Assembly: GCA_947482665.1 (NCBI GenBank)
Contig: CANKJK010000015.1
Span: 1 to 64,000, forward strand
DNA: 64,000 nucleotides
Direction of reading: 5' to 3'
Source of the DNA: Acidobacteriota bacterium
Lineage (GTDB): Bacteria; Acidobacteriota; Vicinamibacteria; Vicinamibacterales; UBA2999
Shown here piece after piece: positions 15,568 through 24,511 of the stretch. The position numbers and the translations under genes were made by a program. The notes beneath the pieces were generated by a model, which had not been told where the DNA came from, made no database searches, and saw only the letters and a list, made by a program, of their open reading frames with translations. The stretch's first letter is position 1, and each line of letters begins with the position of its first letter.

Positions 15568-15969
15568 ATGAAGACGGGTCACCCGGCGATCTCACGACGC
15601 CGGGTCCTCGTCCTCGTCGGAGCCGGCGCGACCGCCCTGGTCGCGCCGACCTTCGCTGCCAGACTCGGCCGTCAAGACCAGGCCGTCAGCCTCCGCGACT
15701 TCTCCCTCACCGCCAGAAACTACACCTTCACACCGAGCCGCATCGAAGTCAGTAAGGACGACCGCGTCCGCCTGACCATCGAAGGCGCGGACCAGGTCCA
15801 CAGTTTTGCCATCGACGAATACCGCATCGCCAGGCGCATCGCGCCAGGCGCCACGACCGTGATCGAGTTCCGGGCCGAGCGCGCGGGCAGCTTTACCTAC
15901 TACTGCAACATTGCCGCGGACCCTGGCTGCAAGGCCATGCGCGGCACGCTCGTCGTCAGCGGAAAGTAG
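15568..15969 (+). CDS. Tat-exported cupredoxin-like protein
   Basis: 133 residues from ATG 15568, 4 bases after the pnp stop. The N terminus has SRRRVLVLVGAGATALVA, a twin-arginine-like signal. The rest is a single cupredoxin fold (DFSLTARNYTFTPSRIEV, then VIEFRAERAGSFTYYC). Likely metal ligands are His78 (QVHSF), Cys113 (YYCNI) and Met124 (KAM). Relatives usually have His before the final Met in a GHxxM pattern; here that position is Cys121 (GCKAM). It may be a periplasmic electron carrier or copper-site protein; redox partner unknown. Confidence 0.75.
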   Translation: MKTGHPAISRRRVLVLVGAGATALVAPTFAARLGRQDQAVSLRDFSLTARNYTFTPSRIEVSKDDRVRLTIEGADQVHSFAIDEYRIARRIAPGATTVIEFRAERAGSFTYYCNIAADPGCKAMRGTLVVSGK

Positions 15970-15980
15970 GCAGGCGGCCG

Positions 15981-16469
15981 CTACACCGCCGCCCGCTGAC
16001 GGCGCCGGATGGCCATCAGCATGATCCCCACCACGGCGGCGTTGACCATGAAGATCCCCGCTCGAAGCCAGCTGGGCTGCGCGGCCCACTCGTACAGCTC
16101 AATCGGCATATAGACCGCGCCGCTCGCCGCCGCGAACACCTCTGCCCACGCCCGCTCGCGGAAGAGACCGTAGGCTTCAACCATTCTGATCATCGAATAG
16201 GCCGCAGCCCCGAAGGCCAGCAGCAGGAGCCGCGTGTCCTGCAGCCGTGATGCGGCGTCGATGAAGATGCGCGGATAGTGGGCGGCCGGGTTCAGGTGGG
16301 CGTGCTCGATGAGCGTCGCCGCGAGACCGGGCAGGTCCCGGTGGATGAACGCCGCGAGGCCACTCGCGGCCACGATGACCAGCACGCCCTTGAAGGCCTC
16401 GAAGTAGGCGACGGCGCGGATGGCGCGCTGTTCAGGGTACGGCATGCGGCGAGAGAGATAGTCTGGCAT
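15981..16469 (-). CDS. DUF2127 family membrane protein
   Basis: About 162 residues from the ATG that gives MPDYLSRRMPYPEQ; the frame is open further upstream, but that would overlap the preceding gene. Four hydrophobic segments are visible, with the family-typical stretch RMVEAYGLFRERAWAE and YMPIELYE between the last two. Function of the family is unknown. It is the last of a minus-strand run with an iron-permease-like gene and a DUF1275 gene, and is convergent with the cupredoxin gene. Confidence 0.75.
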   Translation of the reverse strand: MPDYLSRRMPYPEQRAIRAVAYFEAFKGVLVIVAASGLAAFIHRDLPGLAATLIEHAHLNPAAHYPRIFIDAASRLQDTRLLLLAFGAAAYSMIRMVEAYGLFRERAWAEVFAAASGAVYMPIELYEWAAQPSWLRAGIFMVNAAVVGIMLMAIRRRQRAAV

Positions 16470-16494
16470 GCATTCGCCGGGGTCCGTGCGTCGT

Positions 16495-16893
16495 CTACGC
16501 CTCAGGCGTGCCGGTGTCCTCGGCACTTTCCCGGGCCAACGCCGCCAGCGCCTGATATCGCCGGCGGAACGCATCGAGTTGCTCTTCCTCGAGTTCCTCG
16601 AGATCGAGCAGTGCGTTATGCGCCCCCTTGGTGGCGCGGATGATCTCGTCCAGCTTGATCTGGATGGCCTCCGTGTCGCGGTTCTGCGTGTTCTGAATCA
16701 GGAACACCATCAGGAAGGTGACGATGGTGGTGCCGGTGTTGATGACCAACTGCCACGTATCGCTGAAGCCGAACACCGGCCCGGTCAGGATCCAGGCCGC
16801 AATCACCCCCACGGCCAGCGCAAAGGTGCGCGGACGCCCGCAGAAGTGCGACGCCGACTTCGCAAAGCCCGAGTACCACGTCGTCGTGCGCAT
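16495..16893 (-). CDS. Low-affinity iron permease-like (Fet4 family) small membrane protein
   Basis: 132 residues with two transmembrane segments (about 24-42 and 47-65), then INTGTTIVTFLMVFLIQNTQ and the RDTEAIQIKLDEIIRA helix characteristic of the low-affinity iron permease family, ending in a Glu-rich coiled segment. The family name comes from yeast Fet4; transport activity of short bacterial members is not established. Its start lies 1 base from the stop of the upstream DUF1275 gene, so the two are co-transcribed. Confidence 0.75.
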   Translation of the reverse strand: MRTTTWYSGFAKSASHFCGRPRTFALAVGVIAAWILTGPVFGFSDTWQLVINTGTTIVTFLMVFLIQNTQNRDTEAIQIKLDEIIRATKGAHNALLDLEELEEEQLDAFRRRYQALAALARESAEDTGTPEA

Positions 16894-16894
16894 C

Positions 16895-17668
16895 TCACGC
16901 CTCCTTCTGATGATTCGTCCCGCGTCCGAGATAGCGCCGCACGTCGTCAGCCGCCGGCACGATGGCCAGGACGACCAGTATCAACGCCAGGGGGACGGTG
17001 GCGGCATAGCCGATGCGCTGGAAGCCAATCGCACCCATGACGCCACCGAGGAAGAACGCCCCGACCAGCAGCGACAGCACGCGGAGACGTGCGACGTCCG
17101 CGACCACGTGGAGCGACCGGTCTTCCTGGAGCCGGTTCCAGTAGAGCAACTTCCCGACCTCGATCCCGATGTCCGTGACGAGGCCCGTGACGTGCGTCGT
17201 CCGGATCTCCGACCGTGAAATCTTGGTGATCACGGCATTCTGCAGACCCATGGCGAAACACAGCAGCATCACCGTGACCGGGACGAACAGGCCGTGCATG
17301 GATGCGAGGCGCGCGCCGATCAGGCCGAATACCAGGAGGAGCACCGCTTCCAGAAGGAGCGGCAGCGCAAACTGGCTGTGGAGCTGTCGGCGGCGTGCGT
17401 AGTTGACGAGCACCGCCGTGGTCGCGGCGCCGGAGAGGAACGACAGCACGGCGCCGAACGCGCCGGCCGCAGGACGCCACTCCCCCACGGCGAGGTCGTC
17501 GGCCATCGACGAGACCATGCCCGTCATGTGCGACGTGTACTGGCGCACGGCAAGGAAGGCCCCGGCATTCGTCGCACCGGCGATGAATGCGAGCGCACCG
17601 CCAAGCTGTCGATTGGCGCCGGTGGTGCGCGCGGTTCCGGTCAATCGCCGGGCAAACTCAACAGGCAT
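16895..17668 (-). CDS. YoaK/DUF1275 family membrane protein
   Basis: 257 residues with six to seven hydrophobic segments. The N-terminal pattern GGALAFIAGATNAGAFLAV and YTSHMTGMVSSMADDLAVG matches DUF1275, as does the middle segment FAMGLQNAVITKIS. The family is a membrane protein group of unknown function. Organised as the first gene of DUF1275, Fet4-like and DUF2127, 20 bases after the M48 protease gene on the same strand. Confidence 0.8.
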   Translation of the reverse strand: MPVEFARRLTGTARTTGANRQLGGALAFIAGATNAGAFLAVRQYTSHMTGMVSSMADDLAVGEWRPAAGAFGAVLSFLSGAATTAVLVNYARRRQLHSQFALPLLLEAVLLLVFGLIGARLASMHGLFVPVTVMLLCFAMGLQNAVITKISRSEIRTTHVTGLVTDIGIEVGKLLYWNRLQEDRSLHVVADVARLRVLSLLVGAFFLGGVMGAIGFQRIGYAATVPLALILVVLAIVPAADDVRRYLGRGTNHQKEA

Positions 17669-17688
17669 CGACTCTCACCTGTTCCACC

Positions 17689-18792
17689 TTACCTTGCCGC
17701 GCCGCCCCCGTCTGTTGAATCCACAGGTCCGCACCCGGACATCCGCTCCGCTGCCGCCGGGTGCGAATGAAACCACCACACGGTGAGACCCGACGGGGCG
17801 GGCTCGACGAGGTTGTTCGCGGCCAATCGCCGCAGCACGGACGTCAGCGCCGGCCCATTGCCCGTCAGCGTCAGGGCATAGCGATCGGCCCGGCGCTCCT
17901 GGAGACGCGACAGCGCCAGGGAGAGCGGGCGCAACAACAGAAACAGCGCGCCCGTGGTCAGGAGCGCCAGCGGAAGCCTGGCCGCCGCCATCACTCCGTG
18001 GATGGGCCCGGCCCACCGGACTGCGACCTCGGCGCCCAGCAAACTCGCCGCCACATGGACGGCCAGTGCGGCTTGCGCGATCACGACGTCGTGATGGGCC
18101 ACATGCGCCAGTTCGTGGGCGACGACCACCTCCACCTCCTCGTCGGTGTGATCCGCGAGGAGCGTGTCGGAGATGGCGACATACCGCGCCCTGCCCGCGT
18201 TCACGATGGCGGCACTGGCGACGCGGGTCCGCTCACCGACATGCACCTGAAACAGGCCGAGCCCAGGGAACCCTGCCTTCCCGAGGAGGCGCGTCAGTCG
18301 CTCACAGAGCGCCTCTCTGGCGAGCGGTGTGCCCCGGCTCTCCACGCGCAGCAGACGCCCCGCAGCAAAGGGCGCCGCGGCAACAGCCATGCCCCCAATC
18401 GCCCACCACGCGTCTTCCATCAGCCAGCGCAGGACCGCGCAGGCGGCCACGGCCACCGTGCCCGCCACAACGTTCACGCCAGCATGCCTCGACCAGTCGA
18501 CGATCCACGCCAGAGGCCGCTCGCGCAGCAGGCCATAGCGCCGTGTGAGCACGGCGTCGCGGAAGAAGGTGGCAGGGAAGGTGGCGACGGCGCAGAGGAG
18601 CAGGAGACCGAGCGCGCCAACGGTCAGGGAGCCGAGTTGCGCGAGTGAACCCGCTGACGCGGAGACACTGGCCCACCCCGGGGGCCCGGCCATCCACGCC
18701 AGACCGAGCACGAGGCCACACGAGCCGACAGCGGCGACGGTGGCCCGTCTCCGCAGACGCTGGAAGCGAGTCGCCTTGTCCTCGTTGGCCAC
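17689..18792 (-). CDS. M48 family zinc metalloprotease
   Basis: 367 residues. Transmembrane segments near 20-40, 55-75, 105-145 and 245-295 frame the catalytic HELAH (His226, Glu227, His230) and a downstream ERRADRYAL segment whose Glu299 is the likely third zinc ligand. The late HSHPAAAERM motif is typical of Ste24/HtpX-like M48 proteases. The active site probably faces the cytoplasm or membrane interior, with a role in membrane-protein quality control (inference). Follows smc on the minus strand after a strong hairpin. Confidence 0.87.
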   Translation of the reverse strand: MANEDKATRFQRLRRRATVAAVGSCGLVLGLAWMAGPPGWASVSASAGSLAQLGSLTVGALGLLLLCAVATFPATFFRDAVLTRRYGLLRERPLAWIVDWSRHAGVNVVAGTVAVAACAVLRWLMEDAWWAIGGMAVAAAPFAAGRLLRVESRGTPLAREALCERLTRLLGKAGFPGLGLFQVHVGERTRVASAAIVNAGRARYVAISDTLLADHTDEEVEVVVAHELAHVAHHDVVIAQAALAVHVAASLLGAEVAVRWAGPIHGVMAAARLPLALLTTGALFLLLRPLSLALSRLQERRADRYALTLTGNGPALTSVLRRLAANNLVEPAPSGLTVWWFHSHPAAAERMSGCGPVDSTDGGGAAR

Positions 18793-18804
18793 GTCTGGTC
18801 GATG

Positions 18805-18827
18805 CGGGGCGCCACCTGGGCGCCCCG
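18805..18827 (-). terminator. Hairpin between smc and M48 gene
   Basis: CGGGGCGCC (18805-18813) and GGCGCCCCG (18819-18827) form a perfect 9-bp stem with a 5-base loop, 7 bases after the smc stop. There is no T-tract, so it may reduce read-through or protect the smc 3' end rather than terminate fully. Confidence 0.5.
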
Positions 18828-18834
18828 TCCGGTG

Positions 18835-21800
18835 TTAGTGCAGCTGCACGGAAATCAGCTTCGAGACGCCGGGCTCCTCCATGGTGACGCCGTAGAGCCG
18901 GTTGGCGATCTCCATGGTGCGGCGGTTGTGCGTGATGAGGATGAACTGCGTATGACCCAGCATGCTGCGCAGCATCTCGACGAAACGGCTTACGTTGGCG
19001 TCGTCGAGCGGCGCGTCGATCTCGTCCAGCAGACAGAACGGGCTGGGCTTGTACTTGAAGATCGCGAACATCAGCGCGATGGCGGTCAGCGCCTTCTCTC
19101 CGCCCGACAGCAGCATCACGTTCTGGAGACGCTTCCCTGGAGGCGACGCGACGATGTCGATGCCGCTTTCGAGCGGATCGTTCTCGTCAAGCAGGCTCAG
19201 CCCGGCGTGCCCGCCGCCGAAGAGCGTGCTGAAGGTGACCTGGAAGTTCTGCTGGATGGCAGTGAACGCCTCGCGGAAGCGGGCCTTCGTCGTCTCATCG
19301 ATGCGCTTGATCGCCTCGGCGGTCTGCGCGATGGAGTCGGTCAGATCCTGCCGCTGCGTCGTCAGGAAGGCGTGCCGGGTCTCCAGCTCATCGAACTGCT
19401 CGATGGCCATCATGTTGACGGGGCCAAGCCGGTCGATCTTGCCCTTGAGCGCGGTGATCGCCTCCTCGGCACTCATGGACGTCGGCTGCGCCGCGGTCGA
19501 GACCGGTGCAGCGTCGGCGGACACAGCGCCGTCCTCGGCGTCCGGATCCACGTCCTCGGCGTTGATGGCAGCGGCGTCCGGAACGGCCTGACCGGACATC
19601 TCCATCTCGGTCACATCCGCAAGCACCTCGTCGATGCTGGCCTGCACGCTCTCGAAGCACGACTGCGCCACATGCGTCAGGTCCGCCTCGGCCGCCACGC
19701 GGGCCACCTCGAGCGCGTTCGCCTGCTGCCGCACGGCATCGAGCGCATGGCGCGCCTGACGGATCACGCCGTCCTGGCCATCCACCTGCTGCCGGAGGGC
19801 CTGGGCGCCTTCGTCCGCAATCCGGACGCGTTCCCGCAGTGCGTCGAGGCCGCGGACGCCTTCGTCGAGGAGGCGCTCGGATTCGGTGACTTCGTCGAGC
19901 AGACCCGTCCGTCGGGCGCGAAGCTGCTCCACCTCCTGCTTGCGGGTCGCGATGCGCTCCTCAAGCTCGCGTGCGCTCTCTTCGAGCCGGCGCACTTCCG
20001 AATCGAGCGCGGTCACACGCTCGACCAGACCGGCATGCGCGGCGCCGGCATCCGCCGCGCGGCGGCTGAGGTCGTCGATTTCAGAACGGGCGTCAAACAG
20101 GCGCTGCTGCGCCTCGTTCATCCGTGCGTCGGTCTGCTGCTGCTCGGCTTCCAGCTGCGACAGCGTGGACCGGGCTTCCGCCACCCGGGCGTCGAGCGCT
20201 CCCAGTTCGTCGGTCGCCTGATGCCGCTCCAGCTCGATGGACTCCCCCTTGCGCAGGAGCCGTACGCGCGTCTCTTCGGCGCGGGCCACCTGCGCCTCGA
20301 AGCCAACAGCGGCGACCTCCTGCCGGTGCTGCTCGGTCTGCAGCGCGGCGATGGTGCTGGTGGTCTCGGTCACCGTGAGCTGCAGCGTGTCCACTTCCTC
20401 GACGATACGGGCGAGCGCCTGCCGATCCAGCTCCACGCGCTCACGCAGTTCCTTGATTTCGCGCTTGGTCTGGAGGATGCCGCGGGCTTCGGTCGCCGTA
20501 CCGCCGGTCACCAGGTGCGGCCCGCGGAACACATCACCGGTGATGGTGGCCACCGGCGCCGACGTCTGACGCGAGACCGTGACGGCATTCTCGAAGGAGT
20601 CGGCCACGTAGGCCTCGGGCATCACCTTCTGGATGGTAAAGGCGTGCGGCCCGTTGATCTTGATGAGCTGGGAGACGGGCACGATGCCCGGCATGCTGAG
20701 TGGCGCCGAGGGGTGGTAGCCGTTGGAACCCGGATCGATGACCACGAAGCCGCACCGGCCGGCCTCGTGCTCCCGCACCAGGGAGAGCCCGGCCGCGGCC
20801 TGGTCGTGCCGCTCCACAATGACGTGCTGAAGGAGTTCGCCGAGACAGGCTTCAACCGCCCGCTCGTAGCGGCTGTCCACTTCCAGGTAGTCGGCCACGG
20901 CGCCCTGCTGGCCGACGTGCCCGTTGGCCTGCACGAGCACCATCCGGGCGGCGTCGCCGAAACCGGCGCGACCCGCAGACAACTCTTCGAGGGAGGCGAG
21001 CCGGGCTTCGACGCCGGCCAGTTCCTGCTCGCGGACCCGCACGGCCTTCGACCGGGCATCGAGGGCCTCGCGAGCCATCGTCAGCTCGGACTCGCGGACG
21101 GAGCGTGTGATCGCGATGTCCTCGAGGGTCTGCTTCGCACGGGCCAGCGCCTCGCGGGCGGCGTCGCGCTCGGCGTCCGAGGACTCCTGCTCACGGCGCA
21201 GGTCCTCATTCTCGAGATCGAGACGGTCCAGCCGCGCGGTGACCTGCTCACGCTGGGCGTCGGCATGGCTCATCACCGTCCGCACCGTGGTGGTGCTGTT
21301 CAGCACCCGGAACCCGGCCTGGCGGGCCTCATCGAGGGCCGACTCCAACTGTTCCAGATGCTGTTGCGCGCCACGCAGCGCGTCGCTCGCCTCGGCCAGT
21401 ACGCCCGCGGCCTCATCCCGTGCGCGGACAGCCTCACACCCGGCCTCGCGCCGGGATTCGATCGCGATCCGCGCGGGCTCACGCCGCGCATCGAGATCGG
21501 CAACTTCGTTTTCGACCTCGGACGCCCGATGCGCGAGGTTCTGCGCATGCTGGCGGTTGAATTCCATCTGCTGCTGCCGGCGGTTCAGGTCGATCTCGGC
21601 CGCGTGAGCTTCCTCGCGGACAGCGGTGGCCCGGCCGTCCGCTTCGGCCTGTTCGATGCGCAGGCGTCCGAGGGCGGATTCCACCTCGGCGACGTGCGCC
21701 GCAGACGAGGCTTCCTCCTCGCGGACGACCGTCAGCCGTTCGCGGGCCTCCTGGATGCTCTGCTCCAGTTCCCGGTAACGCCGCGCGAAGAGCACCTTCT

Positions 21801-22575
21801 CCCAGCGCCGCAGTTCCTCACGCAGCTTCTTGTAGCGGCGCGCCCGAGCGGCCTGGCGCTTCAGAGCCCCACGCTGCTTTTCGACTTCGAAGACGATGTC
21901 GTCGATGCGCAGGAGGTTCTGCTGGGCGGCGTCGAGCTTGAGCTCGGCCGCGCGCCGGCGCGACTTGTACTTCGTCACGCCCGCGGCTTCCTCGATCAGC
22001 TGCCGGCGGTCGGTCGGCCGCGAGCTGAGGATCATGCCGATCTTGCCCTGCTCGATGATCGAGTAGGCCTTGGCGCCGAGACCGGTGTCCATCAGCAGTT
22101 CGTGGACGTCGCGGAGGCGGCAGGTCTCGCCGTCGATCAGGTATTCGCTCTCGCCCGAGCGGTAGAGGCGGCGCGTCACTTCGACGTCGCGGGTGAACTC
22201 CTCCACCATCTGGCGCACGACGGCCTGTTCGCCGGGTGCCAGGGTCGTAGGCTCGACGCCTTCCCCCTCCAGGACGCCCAGTCCGGCCTCGTCCTCAAGC
22301 TGGCGCGCCTTGGCCAACCCAGAGAGCTTCAGGCTGACTTCGGCGGTGCCGCCAGCCTTCCGGGCATCGCTGCCGCTGAAGATGACGTCCTCCATCTTGT
22401 CGCCACGTAGGCTCTTGGCGCTTTGTTCGCCAAGTACCCAGGTGATGGCGTCCGCCACATTGCTCTTGCCGCAGCCATTCGGCCCGACGATGGCCGTGAC
22501 GCCCTTGTCGAAGGCAAGCTCCGACCGATCCGAAAAGGACTTGAAACCCGAAATTTCGAGGCGCTCGAGACGCAT
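18835..22575 (-). CDS. smc: Chromosome segregation protein SMC
   Basis: 1246 residues, full length. The N-terminal head has Walker A GPNGCGKSN (31-39), followed by a long coiled coil, a hinge region (from about GFGDAARMVLVQANGHVG through CGFVVIDPG), a second coiled coil, and the C-terminal head with signature LSGGEKALTAIALMF and Walker B FCLLDEIDAPLDD. A Ser/Ala/Asp-rich insert interrupts the coil shortly before the KIDRLGPVNMMAI element. SMC compacts and segregates DNA together with ScpA/ScpB, which are not in the window. The ATG has GGAAGGGGG upstream. A good sigma-70 promoter is at 22695-22723. Confidence 0.96.
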   Translation of the reverse strand: MRLERLEISGFKSFSDRSELAFDKGVTAIVGPNGCGKSNVADAITWVLGEQSAKSLRGDKMEDVIFSGSDARKAGGTAEVSLKLSGLAKARQLEDEAGLGVLEGEGVEPTTLAPGEQAVVRQMVEEFTRDVEVTRRLYRSGESEYLIDGETCRLRDVHELLMDTGLGAKAYSIIEQGKIGMILSSRPTDRRQLIEEAAGVTKYKSRRRAAELKLDAAQQNLLRIDDIVFEVEKQRGALKRQAARARRYKKLREELRRWEKVLFARRYRELEQSIQEARERLTVVREEEASSAAHVAEVESALGRLRIEQAEADGRATAVREEAHAAEIDLNRRQQQMEFNRQHAQNLAHRASEVENEVADLDARREPARIAIESRREAGCEAVRARDEAAGVLAEASDALRGAQQHLEQLESALDEARQAGFRVLNSTTTVRTVMSHADAQREQVTARLDRLDLENEDLRREQESSDAERDAAREALARAKQTLEDIAITRSVRESELTMAREALDARSKAVRVREQELAGVEARLASLEELSAGRAGFGDAARMVLVQANGHVGQQGAVADYLEVDSRYERAVEACLGELLQHVIVERHDQAAAGLSLVREHEAGRCGFVVIDPGSNGYHPSAPLSMPGIVPVSQLIKINGPHAFTIQKVMPEAYVADSFENAVTVSRQTSAPVATITGDVFRGPHLVTGGTATEARGILQTKREIKELRERVELDRQALARIVEEVDTLQLTVTETTSTIAALQTEQHRQEVAAVGFEAQVARAEETRVRLLRKGESIELERHQATDELGALDARVAEARSTLSQLEAEQQQTDARMNEAQQRLFDARSEIDDLSRRAADAGAAHAGLVERVTALDSEVRRLEESARELEERIATRKQEVEQLRARRTGLLDEVTESERLLDEGVRGLDALRERVRIADEGAQALRQQVDGQDGVIRQARHALDAVRQQANALEVARVAAEADLTHVAQSCFESVQASIDEVLADVTEMEMSGQAVPDAAAINAEDVDPDAEDGAVSADAAPVSTAAQPTSMSAEEAITALKGKIDRLGPVNMMAIEQFDELETRHAFLTTQRQDLTDSIAQTAEAIKRIDETTKARFREAFTAIQQNFQVTFSTLFGGGHAGLSLLDENDPLESGIDIVASPPGKRLQNVMLLSGGEKALTAIALMFAIFKYKPSPFCLLDEIDAPLDDANVSRFVEMLRSMLGHTQFILITHNRRTMEIANRLYGVTMEEPGVSKLISVQLH

Positions 22576-22673
22576 GCCTTGCCCCCTTCCGAGGGGAAAA
22601 AATAGTGCCGGGGCTACCTCGACACCGGCGGCTGGGAAGGCCGGATTCGGGTGTTCGGTGGCCCGCTGGCGGG

Positions 22674-22699
22674 AGACTGACGAAAGCGGTGGTCAGTCT
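22674..22699 (-). promoter_or_regulatory. Inverted repeat at the smc promoter
   Basis: AGACTGAC (22674-22681) and GTCAGTCT (22692-22699) are perfect inverted repeats 10 bases apart. On the minus strand the first arm overlaps the -10 box of the smc promoter and the second lies in the early transcript. It could be an operator or a 5'-UTR hairpin; sequence alone does not decide. Confidence 0.5.
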
Positions 22700-22723
22700 A
22701 GCAAGGCCTAGCCATAGTGGCAA
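22695..22723 (-). promoter_or_regulatory. Sigma-70-type promoter for smc
   Basis: On the minus strand TTGCCA (22723-22718) and TAGACT (22700-22695) are separated by exactly 17 bases. Each box matches its consensus at four of six positions. Transcription would begin about 110 bases before the smc ATG, after the end of the ctp gene. Confidence 0.6.
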
Positions 22724-22736
22724 GGTGATAACGACA

Positions 22737-22752
22737 CCCCAATATTTTGGGG
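22737..22752 (-). terminator. Hairpin after ctp
   Basis: CCCCAA (22737-22742) and TTGGGG (22747-22752) form a perfect 6-bp stem with a 4-base A/T loop, about 26 bases beyond the protease stop on the minus strand. No T-run follows, so it is a candidate terminator only. It also separates the ctp transcript from the smc promoter. Confidence 0.45.
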
Positions 22753-22777
22753 CTGCGACCAATCAGAGGATCGGCGG

Positions 22778-24403
22778 CTAACGCTGCGCTTTTCCGGTCG
22801 TCACCTTCCCGAGCTGGCTCAATTTCTCAGCTTCCGGGAAGAGGGTCAGGGCCAGTTGGACCTGCGGATCGGCCTCCGACAGGCGGCGGCGGGCCTCGGC
22901 CCCGCCAAAGAGGTCAAAGTCGATCTCGTAGCGAATCATCGCCTTGATGAAGACCTCATCCTTCTGCCAGCCGGCTTCGTCGACGGTGACCTTCATCTTG
23001 GCCAGCATGTCTCGGAATTCCTGGACCATGGCGGCATCCACCGCAAAGCCCTGGGAGACCTCCCGACGGTCCTTGCCGGGCGCAGACGGCACCCGTGGAT
23101 CGCCCTTCCTGGAGAACCGCTGGGCGAAGACGTCAAACAACTGGCGGTTATAGAGCAGCTTGGCGAAGCGGCCAGGGCTGAAGCCGTCCACGGGGCCGTC
23201 CAGGCGCCGGTCCGGTTCCACGCCGCCCCCGCTGTAGACCTTACGTCCCCCGTCCGTGAGCTTCATGTCGTCCGGGTTATGGGCCTTGTTCGGGTCCTGA
23301 TCCTTCTGCGAGTACATCAGGTACTCATCGAAGGTCCCATCCCAGGGGCGCTGAATCAGGCGGCCGCTGGGCGTGTAGTAGCGCGCGGTGGTCACCGCGA
23401 GGCCGGCGCCCTGATTGATGCGATAGACGGACTGCACCAGCGCCTTGCCGAAGGTGGTCTCACCGACGATGAGCGCGCGGTCGTGGTCCTGCAACGCACC
23501 CGAGACGATCTCCGAGGCGCTCGCGCTGTTCCGGTTGGCCAGCACGACCAGCGGAACATGCGTGTAGTCGCTCTGCTCGGTGGCGCGGTAGTCCTGGTCG
23601 GAATTCGACACGCGGCCACGCGTATAGACGATGAGGTCGCCCTTCGGGAGGAAGCGGTTGGCGATCTTGATGGCCTGGTCGAGCTGGCCGCCGGGATTGC
23701 CGCGCAGGTCGAACACGAGCCGCTTCATGCCCTTCGTGCTGAGGTCCGCGAGGGCCTTGCCCAGCTCCTGGTTGCTGTTCTCGGCGAACTCCGACAGCTG
23801 GATGTAGCCCGTTGAACCGTCCACCATGAACGCCGCACGCACGGTGACGATGTGGATCTCGTCGCGCATCACGGACAGCGGGATCAACGCCTCAAACCCG
23901 CCACGCCGGAGGTCAATCGCAACAGTGGTGCCCTTCGGCCCCTTCAGCTTCTTGACCGCCTGCTCGGTCGTCCAGCCCTTGGTACTCTCGCCCTCGATCT
24001 TCGCGATCACATCGCCGCGACGGAGCCCCTTCTGATGCGCGGGTGAGCCCTCGAAGAGCTGCACCACCGTGATATCCCCGTCGGCCACCGCAATCGAGAC
24101 GCCGAGGCCGTAGTAGCGGCCCTCCTGGCGCTCCCGCATCTGCGCATAGCTCTTTGGGTCCATGAAGTTCGAGTGGGGGTCCAGCGTCTGGAGCATCCCG
24201 GTGATGCCGCTGTAGACCAGGCGGTCGGACTCGACCTGCCCCACGTAGTTGGCCTCAATGGCACTGAGCGCGGCCGTGAACAGCTTGTACTGCTCCGACA
24301 CACGGTCTTCAGTGGCCAGGGCGCTCCGGCCAAAAACGCCACCAATCAGAGCCGAAATCGCGATGGCGGCAACGGCCGCGGAAGCCGGGCGGAACCTGCG
24401 CAT
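22778..24403 (-). CDS. S41 family C-terminal processing peptidase (CtpA/Prc-like)
   Basis: 541 residues from the ATG at 24403, which gives a clean signal anchor MRRFRPASAAVAAIAISAL; a GTG ten codons earlier is possible. A PDZ domain (about 95-175, with YYGLGVSI and GLRRGDVIAKIEG) precedes the S41 domain with DLRGNPGGQLDQAI, the catalytic Ser in NRNSASASEIVSGAL (about residue 295) and the Lys in GETTFGKALVQ. Such proteases trim or degrade periplasmic proteins at the C terminus. The gene diverges from tatA. Confidence 0.92.
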   Translation of the reverse strand: MRRFRPASAAVAAIAISALIGGVFGRSALATEDRVSEQYKLFTAALSAIEANYVGQVESDRLVYSGITGMLQTLDPHSNFMDPKSYAQMRERQEGRYYGLGVSIAVADGDITVVQLFEGSPAHQKGLRRGDVIAKIEGESTKGWTTEQAVKKLKGPKGTTVAIDLRRGGFEALIPLSVMRDEIHIVTVRAAFMVDGSTGYIQLSEFAENSNQELGKALADLSTKGMKRLVFDLRGNPGGQLDQAIKIANRFLPKGDLIVYTRGRVSNSDQDYRATEQSDYTHVPLVVLANRNSASASEIVSGALQDHDRALIVGETTFGKALVQSVYRINQGAGLAVTTARYYTPSGRLIQRPWDGTFDEYLMYSQKDQDPNKAHNPDDMKLTDGGRKVYSGGGVEPDRRLDGPVDGFSPGRFAKLLYNRQLFDVFAQRFSRKGDPRVPSAPGKDRREVSQGFAVDAAMVQEFRDMLAKMKVTVDEAGWQKDEVFIKAMIRYEIDFDLFGGAEARRRLSEADPQVQLALTLFPEAEKLSQLGKVTTGKAQR

Positions 24404-24437
24404 GATCGGAACTCTAGCAGAAAGGGGAACCACCTTC

Positions 24438-24443
24438 TATAAT
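24438..24443 (+). promoter_or_regulatory. Perfect -10 box upstream of tatA
   Basis: TATAAT at 24438-24443 matches the sigma-70 -10 consensus in full, 69 bases before the tatA ATG. The -35 region (TAGCAG with 17-base spacing, or CTAGCA with 18) is poor. It stands out in such GC-rich DNA and lies in the ctp-tatA divergent gap. Confidence 0.5.
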
Positions 24444-24511
24444 GGGCAGAAGCACTTGCGGCGATTTCTCGGGGTTGTGTCACGCCGCGGCCCTCAATTG
24501 GAGTACATGCC

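Noticed and set aside
18802-22410. Very long open frame on the plus strand opposite smc
   Set aside because: No domain or start context; it is an antisense shadow produced by GC-rich codon bias of smc, whose motifs are all intact on the minus strand.
22661-22673. Short inverted repeat CCCGC-TG-GCGGG in the smc leader
   Set aside because: Five-base GC-only arms are expected often by chance in this DNA.
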